A stretch of 19,076 nt of DNA, from contig JAQTRA010000009.1 in assembly GCA_028712045.1 (NCBI GenBank), positions 1 to 19,076 on the forward strand, given 5' to 3'. Position 1 is the stretch's first letter. Each line of letters opens with the position of its first letter. The position numbers were made by a program, and so were the translations under genes. Below, piece by piece: positions 6,825 through 15,501 of the stretch. This stretch comes from Candidatus Omnitrophota bacterium (GTDB lineage: Bacteria > Omnitrophota > Koll11 > Gygaellales > Profunditerraquicolaceae). Under the pieces are notes generated by a model, which was given only the letters and a program-made list of their open reading frames with translations, did not search any database and was not told the origin of the DNA.

Positions 6825-7906
6825 ACCGCTATATTTTAAAATCAGTTATCCATATTTTCGTATCCTGTATTTTTGTTTTCCTTTTTCTGTATATCGTCAT
6901 TGACCTGCTTTCTAATTTAGAAGATATACTAAAACAGCATTTTACAATTATGCTGCTTATCCGCTACTATCTTTCCTATTTACCGGAGATGTTTGTCCGG
7001 GTTTCCCCTTTTGCCTGCTTGTTAAGCACAGTTTATACCTTCGGTAAACTTAATCATAATAACGAAATTATCGCGATGCGCTCCAGCGGCTTAAGTATAT
7101 TTGATATTGCCCGCAACGTATTAATCTTTGGCTTCCTCGTCAGCTTACTGGTTTTTTGGGTCAGCGACAAGTTTGTCCCCCTGGCCTCCACCGAGAACCA
7201 GATGATTAAAACCCAGATGGAATCCGGGACCAAAAGAAATAAAACCACGGAAGTAATCGCTAATCTTTCCATGTATGGCTTACGCAACAGGCTGTTTTTC
7301 ATTAGTAAATTCTCTTTGTCGACAAAAACCATGGAAGGCATTACCATCCTTGAACATGACGATCATCAGAATCTGACTAAAAAAATTGTTGCCTCTAAAG
7401 GCGTATACCTCGACGGTTTGTGGAGATTTTCTCAATGCATTACTTATAAATTTGACAATAATGGGCAAGTTTTAGAAGAACCGACATATTCGGATGAAGA
7501 AATTATGAGTATAACCGAAACTCCGCGTGATTTTGCCAGCCTGCGGCAAAAACCTGAACTTATGAATATAAAAGAACTGCAGGATTATATCTGGAGGCTT
7601 TCTAAAAGCGGGGCAACTACAGTTATCCGTAATTTAAGAACAGACCTTTATCAGCGCTTCACCATGCCGTTTACCAGTATTATCATCATCCTTCTGGGAA
7701 TTCCTTTCTCCCTGATGATGCGTAAACGCGCCACCGGAATGTCCGCGATCGGAGTTTCTATTATCGTCGGATTCCTTTACTATGTTTTAGATGCGGTTTG
7801 CCTGGCTATCGGCAAATCCGGATTCCTCATGCCTTCTTTAGCTGCCTCGCTAAGCCACATTATTGCCCTGCTAGCCAGCTTCTATCTCATCCAAAAATTA
7901 CCTTAA
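6812..7906 (+). CDS. lptG: LPS export ABC transporter permease LptG (YjgP/YjgQ family)
   Basis: This 364-residue partner of LptF has the same architecture: hydrophobic segments near 12-32, 48-78 and 102-117, a central periplasmic domain, and three C-terminal membrane spans that include PFSLMMRKRATGMSAIG. The signature GKLNHNNEIIAMRSSGLS is at about 78-95. Together with lptF it indicates an LPS-type or lipid-A-bearing outer membrane. The ATG at 6812 lies inside the lptF end in another frame and has no Shine-Dalgarno, so coupled translation is likely. The TAA at 7904-7906 abuts the TAA of the convergent alr with no base between. There is no terminator hairpin, so transcripts from the two sides probably overlap. 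Confidence 0.9.
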   Translation: MRILDRYILKSVIHIFVSCIFVFLFLYIVIDLLSNLEDILKQHFTIMLLIRYYLSYLPEMFVRVSPFACLLSTVYTFGKLNHNNEIIAMRSSGLSIFDIARNVLIFGFLVSLLVFWVSDKFVPLASTENQMIKTQMESGTKRNKTTEVIANLSMYGLRNRLFFISKFSLSTKTMEGITILEHDDHQNLTKKIVASKGVYLDGLWRFSQCITYKFDNNGQVLEEPTYSDEEIMSITETPRDFASLRQKPELMNIKELQDYIWRLSKSGATTVIRNLRTDLYQRFTMPFTSIIIILLGIPFSLMMRKRATGMSAIGVSIIVGFLYYVLDAVCLAIGKSGFLMPSLAASLSHIIALLASFYLIQKLP

Positions 7907-9031
7907 TTAGGAAATGTAAATACGGGGAATGCGGCTGCCTAAACCGCAGACAATCTCATAAGGGATGGTTTTAGATAAACGCGCTAATTCTTCGGTAGTA
8001 ATCTGATGTGACCCTTGCTTACCAATTAAAACAACTTCATCGCCAAGTTTAATTTTTTTACTGCCCACATCAACCATAATCTGATCCATGCAAATCCTGC
8101 CGCTGATGCGCATTTTCGTATTGCCAATTAAAATCCGGCCCAGGTTAGAAAGATTACGCGGATACCCATCGCCATATCCAATAGGCAATGTAACAATGCA
8201 GGTTTTACGCTTAGTCACATAAGCATGGCCGTAACTTACGCCATAGCCAACCGGCACCTGTTTGACAAAAATCACCCGGGTTTTTAAACTTAAGACAGGT
8301 TTTAAATTTATTTTCAATCCCGGCTTAGGATGTAAACCATAAATCACTAAACCCGGCCGCACCATCGTAAAATGGCTGTCTTGGTAATCAATTAACCCCG
8401 CGGAGTTCGCCGCATGAATTAACGGGATAGCTACCCCCTGTTTTTTTAAATCCACAACTAACTTATGAAATAATTTAATTTGCGCAATAGTAAATTTACG
8501 GTTTATATCGGCAAGCGGAAAATGCGTAAAAATCCCGTCGATCTTAATGAATTTTAGGCTATGGATCTTTGAAACCAGGTGAAAAGCGCCGGAATATAAA
8601 ACCCCGATCCTGCCCATACCGGTATCCACTTTAATATGCAGATTTATCGGCTTATTTAATTTAGCCGCTTTCTGGTTAAGCGCAAAAGCAAACTCAAAAT
8701 CACAGACAGTAGGAATAAGATTGTAAGTAAAAAGCGGCAGGATATCTTTTTTTAAAACTAAACCCATGACCAGGATAGGAGCTTTGATACCCGCGGCTCT
8801 TAGTTTTATCCCTTCATCGATCGAAGCCACTCCCAAAAAATTTACTCCGCTGGCCACTAATCTTTTAGTAACCGGAATCAGGCCATGGCCATAAGCATCA
8901 GCTTTAACCGTAACTAAGATATTTATTTTGTGGCCTAAGCGTGACTTAATTGTTTTAAAATTATGCTCTAGATTCTTGAGGTTTACCTCTGCCCAGGTGG
9001 GCCGGTAACCTATCTTGTTTTTATTTGGCAT
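7907..9031 (-). CDS. alr: Alanine racemase
   Basis: This PLP enzyme interconverts L- and D-alanine, supplying D-alanine for peptidoglycan. At 374 residues it is of normal length. The PLP Lys is K43 in VKADAYGHG. The second catalytic base, Tyr, is Y267 in GYGVSYG, on the C-terminal beta domain. The substrate-site signature IGYGDGYPR is at 284-292 and RISGRICMDQIMVDVG at 308-323. The ATG at 9031 overlaps tsaB by 22 bp and has no strong Shine-Dalgarno, so coupling to tsaB is likely. It is the last gene of the twelve-gene right run and ends flush against convergent lptG. Adjacency of alr to tsaE/tsaB is common in bacteria. Confidence 0.97.
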   Translation of the reverse strand: MPNKNKIGYRPTWAEVNLKNLEHNFKTIKSRLGHKINILVTVKADAYGHGLIPVTKRLVASGVNFLGVASIDEGIKLRAAGIKAPILVMGLVLKKDILPLFTYNLIPTVCDFEFAFALNQKAAKLNKPINLHIKVDTGMGRIGVLYSGAFHLVSKIHSLKFIKIDGIFTHFPLADINRKFTIAQIKLFHKLVVDLKKQGVAIPLIHAANSAGLIDYQDSHFTMVRPGLVIYGLHPKPGLKINLKPVLSLKTRVIFVKQVPVGYGVSYGHAYVTKRKTCIVTLPIGYGDGYPRNLSNLGRILIGNTKMRISGRICMDQIMVDVGSKKIKLGDEVVLIGKQGSHQITTEELARLSKTIPYEIVCGLGSRIPRIYIS

Positions 9032-9684
9032 TCTTTGGGATATAAATAAATGGGTTTAATCTTTAAAGCGCTGCTGAATTGTTTAGCTTTAATTTTAGCT
9101 AAAGCCAGTTCAATAAGATTATGCGCTTTAAGCTGCCAATGATCCTTTTCTAAAACTTTTGCACCTTTTAAGCTATCTCGCAACTTATCCCGGTATAAAG
9201 ATACCGCATCGCCTAAAATTATCGGTTTATGATTAAATCTTTTAATAAACTCATCCAGAGTTAAAAGCGCGTACTGGCTTTTACGCTTTAAAACTCCCGC
9301 TTCAGATTTATAAGAGCAGCAATAAATCAGGCCCCTTCTGGCGTCGATTGCCGGAACAATTAAAGCATGATCAACTGGGGCATTTTTTGCCAGAATATCC
9401 AGCGAAGATATTCCGATTAACGGCTTATTCCTGACTACGCTTAATCCTTTCACGATAGCCAGACCAATGCGCATTCCGGTAAATGAACCCGGGCCTAAAC
9501 CACAGGCAAAATAATCAATATCCGCTATTTTTAAACCCAGCGCGCAAAGAACCCTCTGAATAGCCGGAACCAACAACCTAGACATGCTCCGGCCCACTTC
9601 AAGATTGTATTCATAGAATTTGCCGTCGACATATAAACCCAGGCAAATAAACTTAGTCGAAGTATCAATTCCTAATATCTTCAC
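9010..9684 (-). CDS. tsaB: tRNA t6A biosynthesis protein TsaB
   Basis: This 224-residue ASKHA-fold protein is a paralogue of TsaD that lacks its metal site. It scaffolds the TsaD-TsaB-TsaE complex that puts threonylcarbamoyl on A37 of ANN-decoding tRNAs. The N-terminal ILGIDTSTK and the family hallmark GLGPGSFTGMRIGLA (about 63-77) are clear. The start is GTG at 9684 with AGGA about 8 nt upstream. It overlaps tsaE by 20 bp and alr by 22 bp. tsaD and tsaC are not in the window and must be elsewhere. Confidence 0.95.
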   Translation of the reverse strand: MKILGIDTSTKFICLGLYVDGKFYEYNLEVGRSMSRLLVPAIQRVLCALGLKIADIDYFACGLGPGSFTGMRIGLAIVKGLSVVRNKPLIGISSLDILAKNAPVDHALIVPAIDARRGLIYCCSYKSEAGVLKRKSQYALLTLDEFIKRFNHKPIILGDAVSLYRDKLRDSLKGAKVLEKDHWQLKAHNLIELALAKIKAKQFSSALKIKPIYLYPKECQIKTR

Positions 9685-10132
9685 GAATTTTTCCTAATAG
9701 TTTTTTATAACGCGAACCTTTAGCCGTAAACTCAAGAACCCTCTGTTGCTTATCCTTAATGCCTAGCTTAATCTTTAAAAATTCCTTTGGCAAGAGGAAT
9801 TTCAACCGCTGGGGCCATTCGATAAGTGTGATTGCCTCAGAATAAAGGTAATCTTCTAACCCCAGGCTAAAAATATCCTGAGAAGTTTTAAGCCGATAAA
9901 GGTCAAAATGCTGCAGAAAATACTTTCCTTTGTGTATTCGCAGTAAAACAAAAGTCGGGCTGATTACTTTGGCCGGGTTAATGCCTAATCCTTTAGCGAT
10001 CCCTTTAGCTAAAACTGTTTTACCCGCGCCAAGCGGCCCGGATAAAAGGATAATTTCCCCGCCTAAAAGCCTTAAAGCGATTCGCCTGCCGATACTTAAA
10101 GTTTGCGTTACTGACCGGGATAATTTTTTCAT
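9665..10132 (-). CDS. tsaE: tRNA t6A biosynthesis ATPase TsaE
   Basis: This 155-residue P-loop ATPase powers turnover of the TsaB-TsaD complex. Walker A is GPLGAGKT at 32-39. The family motifs ISPTFVLLR, HFDLYRL and LIEWPQR follow in the usual order, the last carrying the conserved Glu-Trp. The C-terminus has a basic tail. The ATG at 10132 follows the thiL TAA directly, with zero spacing and no Shine-Dalgarno, so reinitiation is the likely mode. The tsaE-tsaB order is common. Confidence 0.95.
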   Translation of the reverse strand: MKKLSRSVTQTLSIGRRIALRLLGGEIILLSGPLGAGKTVLAKGIAKGLGINPAKVISPTFVLLRIHKGKYFLQHFDLYRLKTSQDIFSLGLEDYLYSEAITLIEWPQRLKFLLPKEFLKIKLGIKDKQQRVLEFTAKGSRYKKLLGKIREDIRN

Positions 10133-11029
10133 TTAAAAATGCCTGAACCCCTTTGGCTTAACCTGCCTATATTCGGAGCTATCATTAATCAGCCTTAAGC
10201 CAAATGCTTCAGGCATAATCTCTCCGATAACCGTAAAACGATATTTTTTATTTTTTATAATTTTATTTGCCTCATCCCGGGAAACAGTAAAAAGCAATTC
10301 AAATTCTTCTCCCGAACAAAGCGCATCCGTAATCGTATTTACGTTTTTACTTAACGGAACCAGCTTTTCATATAATACCGCGCCTACCGAACTTTGCTCT
10401 AAGATATGCCCTAAATCCTGAGTCAGGCCGTCGGAAACATCAATCATTGAGTTAATTTTAAAATTATTTACTAAATAACGCGCTTCTTCTAGGCGCGGGG
10501 TAAATTTTAAATGCTTGCCTTGGATTGACCCGCCAAATGTACCGGTAACCATAATAATATCACCTACTTTGGCGCCACTGCGCAAACAAAGATTTTTCTT
10601 CTCCACCACTCCAAGCATACTTACATCAATCAGCAATTTAGCTGACCGGCTGATATCCCCGCCCACAATATTAATCTGGTATTCCCTGGATAAACTAAAT
10701 AAACCTTTACTCAAAGAATCAATTGCCTTAACTGGCATATTCTTGGGCAAGCCTAAAGCCACTACTGCGTATTTAGGCACACCGGCGCAGGCAGCGATAT
10801 CACTAATTGATATGGCCAATGCTTTCCGGCCGACTAATTCCAAACTATCAGTTTTCTTAAAATCAACTCCCTGGATAATCATATCACAAGTGAACAATTG
10901 ATAATTAAACTTATCCCACTTGAGCACTGCGCAATCATCCCCGCTGCCCTTAACCACCGAAGCATCAGTTTTAATTTTTTGCTGGAATCTCTTAATCAGG
11001 CCAAATTCACCGATATCTTTTAAGCGCAT
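10133..11029 (-). CDS. thiL: Thiamine-monophosphate kinase
   Basis: ThiL phosphorylates thiamine monophosphate to the active cofactor thiamine diphosphate, using ATP and Mg2+. At 298 residues it has the PurM/ThiL fold. GDD at 30-32 is the first metal motif. RKALAISISDIAACAG, the GGDIS motif, SMIDVSDGLTQDL and GEEFELLF follow in family order. GGDIS replaces the commoner GGDTT or GGDTS. The ATG at 11029 has AAAGG about 7 nt upstream and overlaps mtnA by 10 bp. No thiamine synthesis gene or TPP riboswitch is nearby, so the cell may make or import thiamine phosphate using other loci. Confidence 0.94.
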   Translation of the reverse strand: MRLKDIGEFGLIKRFQQKIKTDASVVKGSGDDCAVLKWDKFNYQLFTCDMIIQGVDFKKTDSLELVGRKALAISISDIAACAGVPKYAVVALGLPKNMPVKAIDSLSKGLFSLSREYQINIVGGDISRSAKLLIDVSMLGVVEKKNLCLRSGAKVGDIIMVTGTFGGSIQGKHLKFTPRLEEARYLVNNFKINSMIDVSDGLTQDLGHILEQSSVGAVLYEKLVPLSKNVNTITDALCSGEEFELLFTVSRDEANKIIKNKKYRFTVIGEIMPEAFGLRLINDSSEYRQVKPKGFRHF

Positions 11030-12075
11030 CTTTCTACCTTTAAAATTTTCTTAATATTTTCTGGATAAGGCGCCCGGATTATTCCCCGGTCAGTAATAAT
11101 CGCGCTGATTAATTCATGGTTAGTAACGTCAAAAGCAGGATTAAGTACCTTGGCTCCCTGAGGAGCAACCTCCCTCTTAAACATGATCTTAGTAACCTCG
11201 TCAGGATCGCGCATTTCAATGGCAATATCCTTCCCACTTTTTATCTCTAAATCAAATGTACTAAACGGCGCAGCAATATAAAAAGGTATTTTATGAAACT
11301 TACATAAAACCGCTAAATTTAAAGTACCTATTTTATTGGCAGAATCCCCGTTAGCCGCAATCCGGTCTGCGCCGGCAATCACCAGGTCAATTTTTTTCTC
11401 CTGCATAAGCTTAGCTGCAGAGTTATCCGCAATCATCCTGACATCCACGCCCTGCTTATTTAATTCCCAGGTTGAAAGCCTGGCTCCCTGCAGTAATGGC
11501 CGGGTTTCCGAAGAATAAACTTTTATTCTTTTGCCTTCAGCAACCGCTGAATAAATAACCCCTAAAGCCGTGCCGTAATCAATAGTCGCTAATATCCCGG
11601 CATTACAAATTGTTAAAACCGTGTCAAAATCGTGCAATAATTTAGCTCCGTAAAAACCAATTTTACGGCACGAAACCATATCCTCCTGCATAATTATTTT
11701 TGCTTCGGTAAGAATAATCTGTTTAATCCTGGATATCGAGCAGGTTTTGTTTTTTAAAGCAACTGCAGCGATTCTTTCAATTCCCCAAAATAAGTTTCTT
11801 GCTGTTGGCCGGGCGCTGGCAATATATTGGGCAACCTTATCCAACCTACGCTTAAACCCTGGCCAATCACTACCCTTATAATCCCTTACTCCCAAATAAA
11901 CGCCTAAAGCACTGGCTGCGCCTAAAGCCGGAGCCCCGCGCACCTGCAATATTTTGATTGCCTGCCAGAGATCCTTAAGATTATCAATATTAAGATAAAC
12001 TAATTCTTCCGGCAGTTTAGTCTGATCAATCAGCCTTACTTTATTATTTTTCCAATCTATCGTGCGGATTTTCAT
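11020..12075 (-). CDS. mtnA: S-methyl-5-thioribose-1-phosphate isomerase
   Basis: MtnA converts methylthioribose 1-phosphate to methylthioribulose 1-phosphate in methionine salvage or related MTA-recycling shunts. The 351-residue sequence has the aldose-ketose isomerase motifs: QVRGAPALGAASALG (44-58), TICNAGILAT with catalytic C157, YSSETRPLLQGARLSTWEL, and AGADRIAANGD with catalytic D237. The last two residues correspond to the Cys/Asp pair of the B. subtilis enzyme. eIF2B-like relatives lack this pair, so MtnA is favoured. It lies 1 bp after the DUF362 gene. No mtnB, mtnK, mtnP or other salvage gene is present here, so it is an orphan in a translation-rich cluster. Confidence 0.95.
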   Translation of the reverse strand: MKIRTIDWKNNKVRLIDQTKLPEELVYLNIDNLKDLWQAIKILQVRGAPALGAASALGVYLGVRDYKGSDWPGFKRRLDKVAQYIASARPTARNLFWGIERIAAVALKNKTCSISRIKQIILTEAKIIMQEDMVSCRKIGFYGAKLLHDFDTVLTICNAGILATIDYGTALGVIYSAVAEGKRIKVYSSETRPLLQGARLSTWELNKQGVDVRMIADNSAAKLMQEKKIDLVIAGADRIAANGDSANKIGTLNLAVLCKFHKIPFYIAAPFSTFDLEIKSGKDIAIEMRDPDEVTKIMFKREVAPQGAKVLNPAFDVTNHELISAIITDRGIIRAPYPENIKKILKVERCA

Positions 12076-12076
12076 A

Positions 12077-13198
12077 CTATAACCCTATAAGTTTAGCTAA
12101 AATGCTCTTTTTCACGCTGATTGCCGCAGCCGGACAAGCTTCCTGACAACAGAAACAAGCAATACATTTATTATAATCAAATTCAATACCATTTTTTTTA
12201 AGAAAAATACACTTCTTCGGGCAAACTGTTAGGCAATGCCCGCAGCGCGTGCATTTTAAGCGCAAAGAATGCGGATAATACCTGATCAAAGATTTAAGCA
12301 TCTCTTTTAATACCCGCGGTAATTTGCTTATTTTTGCGCTGGTTGCCGGAAGAATAAACGGCCGGATATTTAACTTAGCAATATCCTCGCCTACTATTTT
12401 AATCTTTTCGATCTTATCTTCTCCTAGCCCCCGCGCGCCTGCTTCTTTGGTAATCATCACTTCATAATCATCAATACCCATTATTTTAGCCATTACCGTG
12501 TCTACGGCTACGCAATCACTTGACCCTAATAAAAGATTTAGCTGCCGTGTCTTGCCGCTGGTTGCCGGGCCATCGCCTTCCATGGCCAGTATTCCATCAA
12601 TAATCGTTAAAGCCGGCTTTACCTCCTGATATATATCTACCACCATTTTAGCAAATTCCGCCGGCTCAAAATAGTTCTTATGTAACTCTGTTTTATAGGT
12701 ACCCGATACCAAACCAAAAAGATTTTTAATCGCTCCGGTGATTAAAGTAAATTCATGCGTTTTAAACTTCGGCAGATTAATCAGGTAATCACAATCATCT
12801 AAAGCAGTGGTCAGCGGAAATTTATCGCGCATTCTGCGTTTATCAAAGTTGATCAGCTTGACCGCTTCATCCTGACAGATTTTGGTTATTCCCGTAATAT
12901 TATAAACCTCATCCACATTTTCTATATATTTACCCCAGACGCTGGGGCCGTCTCCTACTGTAATTTTACAATTAATCTCTTTTAAAAGTTGGATTACTGC
13001 CCTGACCACCTCCGGATGCGTAGTAATGCCGTATTCCGGCGCTTTGGACATCAAAAGATTCGGCTTAATTAATACGCGCGAGCCTGGCTTAATAAAGCTA
13101 GTTAACCCGCCTAAAAGATCAAGCGTATCTCTTAGCGCCTGCTTAACCAAAATCTGCTCATAACTAGCACACTTAACTATTGAGACTTTTGCGCTCAT
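12077..13198 (-). CDS. DUF362 protein with C-terminal 2x[4Fe-4S] ferredoxin domain
   Basis: This 373-residue protein has residues 1 to about 300 matching the DUF362 family (GSRVLIKPNLL, ITTHPEVVRAVI, LINLPKFKTHEFT, GAIKNLFGLVSG). A ferredoxin module follows. Its two Cys quartets, CTRCGHCLTVCP and CIACFCCQEACP, each have CxxCxxCxxxC spacing and should bind two [4Fe-4S] clusters. The biochemical activity of DUF362 is not established to my knowledge; electron transfer is inferred from the clusters. No signal peptide is seen, so it is likely cytoplasmic. It overlaps tatD by 4 bp (ATGA) and lies 1 bp before mtnA. The tight linkage suggests coexpression but not a defined pathway. Confidence 0.88.
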   Translation of the reverse strand: MSAKVSIVKCASYEQILVKQALRDTLDLLGGLTSFIKPGSRVLIKPNLLMSKAPEYGITTHPEVVRAVIQLLKEINCKITVGDGPSVWGKYIENVDEVYNITGITKICQDEAVKLINFDKRRMRDKFPLTTALDDCDYLINLPKFKTHEFTLITGAIKNLFGLVSGTYKTELHKNYFEPAEFAKMVVDIYQEVKPALTIIDGILAMEGDGPATSGKTRQLNLLLGSSDCVAVDTVMAKIMGIDDYEVMITKEAGARGLGEDKIEKIKIVGEDIAKLNIRPFILPATSAKISKLPRVLKEMLKSLIRYYPHSLRLKCTRCGHCLTVCPKKCIFLKKNGIEFDYNKCIACFCCQEACPAAAISVKKSILAKLIGL

Positions 13199-13962
13199 TT
13201 TAATTTAAAAAACTCTAAAGCATTCTGCGTTGTTTTATCGGCGATCTGCTCAAAACTGGCCCCTTTGATCTGCGCTACTTGTTCGGCTAACAATTTTATC
13301 TGCACCGGTGTATTGCGTTTCCCCCGGAATCCTTCCGGCGATAAATACGGCGCGTCAGTTTCCAGCAGCAGCCTGTCTAAGGGGGTTAATTTCACCATCT
13401 CTCTTAGATCCTGCGCTTTTTTATAAGTGATATTGCAGGTAAAAGAAATAAAAAAACCAAGATTTAAACAATCATTAAGAAAATCTTTATCTCCGGAAAA
13501 ACAATGTACTACTGCCTGAAAAGGCATATGCGTTTTCAGAATCTGCATCGCCTGTTTCTCAGCCTGCCGGCAATGCAATACCAATGGCAGGTTTAAAGCT
13601 TTAGCTAATTCAATCTGCTTAATAAAAGCCTGCTCTTGATTCTTTTCACTGGATAAATTACGGTAATAATCCAGGCCGGTTTCACCGATCGCCACAACTT
13701 TATCATTTTTAGCCAGCTGGCTTAATTTTTCTTCTGCTGCAAAATTAAAACTATCCGCATCATGCGGATGCACCCCTACGCTGGCAAAAACTTCCGGATA
13801 TTGCTTAGCCAGATTACAAGCTGACGCGGAAGAATCCAAAGTAGCGCCGATATTTATAAAATACCCTACGCCGGCATCTTGGGCGGCTTTAATAACTAAA
13901 GAACGATCCGCGTCAAATTGTGGGAAATCAAGATGGCAATGGGTATCAATTAACAAACGCAT
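13195..13962 (-). CDS. tatD: TatD family metal-dependent deoxyribonuclease
   Basis: This 255-residue TIM-barrel hydrolase of the amidohydrolase superfamily has metal ligands visible in DTHCHLDF (H8, H10), AIGETGLDYYR (Glu), LVLHCRQA, VVHCFSG and LLLETDAPYLSP (catalytic Asp). TatD/YcfH proteins are 3'-5' exonucleases linked to DNA repair and quality control of nucleic acids. Which subgroup this belongs to (TatD, YcfH or YjjV) cannot be settled by eye. The start ATG at 13962 lies 9 bp after metG and lacks a clear Shine-Dalgarno. A metG-tatD neighbourhood is widely conserved in bacteria, consistent with the YcfH-like subgroup. Confidence 0.94.
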   Translation of the reverse strand: MRLLIDTHCHLDFPQFDADRSLVIKAAQDAGVGYFINIGATLDSSASACNLAKQYPEVFASVGVHPHDADSFNFAAEEKLSQLAKNDKVVAIGETGLDYYRNLSSEKNQEQAFIKQIELAKALNLPLVLHCRQAEKQAMQILKTHMPFQAVVHCFSGDKDFLNDCLNLGFFISFTCNITYKKAQDLREMVKLTPLDRLLLETDAPYLSPEGFRGKRNTPVQIKLLAEQVAQIKGASFEQIADKTTQNALEFFKLK

Positions 13963-13971
13963 AAGCAGTTA

Positions 13972-15501
13972 TTACTTTTTGGTTTCAATACGAGGAAATA
14001 ACGGGCTGCCTTTTTTAATCTCCTGGCCACCGAGCTGGGCAAAAATAGATTCTGCTGTTTTAGGCATAAACGCAGCAACTTCATCGCTAATCTTTCTGAT
14101 GGAATCAACTAATAGGCGGATAAACGCCTTAAGCTCTTGCGTTTTATTATCCTTAATCAGATTCCAGGGCTTGGTTTCTTCAACATATTTATTAGTTATA
14201 CCCACAACTTCCCAAATCTTCTCTAAAGCCAGACTGAAATCATTTTTTGTCCCCAAATCTGTACCTACTGCCTGAGGCAGATCTTTAAGCTTTTGCTTTA
14301 AAATTTCACCACTTACGTCAAATTTAACCTGATAAATATCTAATTCGGGGATAACCCCGGAATAATATTTTTCAACCATGGTCAAGGTCCGGTAAACAAG
14401 ATTACCTAAATCATTGGCCAGGTCGCCGTTAAACCTTTTAATGATCGCCTCTTCCGAAAAATTACCATCCAGGCCAAAGGGCACATCGCGCAGGAGAAAA
14501 TACCGGTAAACATCTATCCCAAATTTATCCACTAGCTCAAGCGGATTAACCGCATTGCCGCGCGACTTAGACATCTTATCCTCGTTGATCATCCACCAAC
14601 CATGCGCAAATATAGTATCTGGCTGGCGGATTCCTAAAGCCTTAAGCATGATCGGCCAATAAATTGCATGGTGCCTTAAGATATCTTTACCGACTAAATG
14701 CACCACCTTCACATCTTTATCCCACCATTTAGAACAATATTTATTTTGCGCGTTAAACTCACCTACCGCGCTGATATAATTAATCAAAGCGTCAAACCAA
14801 ACATAGGTAACATGTTTGGGACTAAACGGTAAATCAATCCCCCAGTTAAGCCGCTCTTTTGGCCGGGAAATACACAGATCCTCAAGTTTATTATTTTCCA
14901 GAAACCCTAAAACTTCATTTCTTCGGGTTACCGGTTGGATATAATCAATTCTTCCCTGAATACCTATATCTTTGATATAGCTTATCAGCCAATCCTGGTA
15001 TTTTGAAAGCCGAAAAAAGAAATTAGTTTCGCTGATTTTTTCTAATTGACGGTGGCAATCCGGGCAGAGCTTATCAGCAATCTGTGTTTGCGGCCAGAAT
15101 GTTTCACAGGGCGTGCAATACCAACCTTCATATTTATCTTCGTAAATATCGCCCTGATCATAAACTATCTGCAGCGCCTTCTGCACAGTTTTAATATGCC
15201 GGTTTTCAGTGGTCCGGATGAAATCATTATTGGAAATCTCTAGTTTTTCCCACAACCCTTTAAATTGCACCACTACTTTATCGACAAATTCATGATTGGA
15301 TAACTTTGCTTCACTTGCGGCTTTAGCAATCTTTTGCCCATGCTCATCTGTGCCGGTAAGGAACCAAACATTATCCGGCCCCAAAATTTTACGGTTGAAA
15401 CGCGCCAAAGTATCCGCGGCAATATTCGTATAGGAGTGGCCGATATGCGGAGAAGCATTAACATAATAAATAGGAGTAGTAATATAAAACTTATTTGCCA
15501 T
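13972..15501 (-). CDS. metG: Methionyl-tRNA synthetase
   Basis: This class I synthetase charges tRNA-Met. Of its 509 residues, HIGH is intact at 19-22 and KMSKS at 309-313. A single-knuckle zinc insertion is formed by C129/C132 and C146/C149. The anticodon-binding helical domain contains NDLGNLVYR and the conserved WNLI after it. The C-terminal Trbp111-like tRNA-binding and dimerization domain of longer MetRS forms is absent, so this is the short form. The ATG at 15501 has AAGGA about 8 nt upstream and overlaps the PSP1 gene by 11 bp. The order holB, PSP1 gene, metG, tatD is also seen in Firmicutes. Confidence 0.97.
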   Translation of the reverse strand: MANKFYITTPIYYVNASPHIGHSYTNIAADTLARFNRKILGPDNVWFLTGTDEHGQKIAKAASEAKLSNHEFVDKVVVQFKGLWEKLEISNNDFIRTTENRHIKTVQKALQIVYDQGDIYEDKYEGWYCTPCETFWPQTQIADKLCPDCHRQLEKISETNFFFRLSKYQDWLISYIKDIGIQGRIDYIQPVTRRNEVLGFLENNKLEDLCISRPKERLNWGIDLPFSPKHVTYVWFDALINYISAVGEFNAQNKYCSKWWDKDVKVVHLVGKDILRHHAIYWPIMLKALGIRQPDTIFAHGWWMINEDKMSKSRGNAVNPLELVDKFGIDVYRYFLLRDVPFGLDGNFSEEAIIKRFNGDLANDLGNLVYRTLTMVEKYYSGVIPELDIYQVKFDVSGEILKQKLKDLPQAVGTDLGTKNDFSLALEKIWEVVGITNKYVEETKPWNLIKDNKTQELKAFIRLLVDSIRKISDEVAAFMPKTAESIFAQLGGQEIKKGSPLFPRIETKK

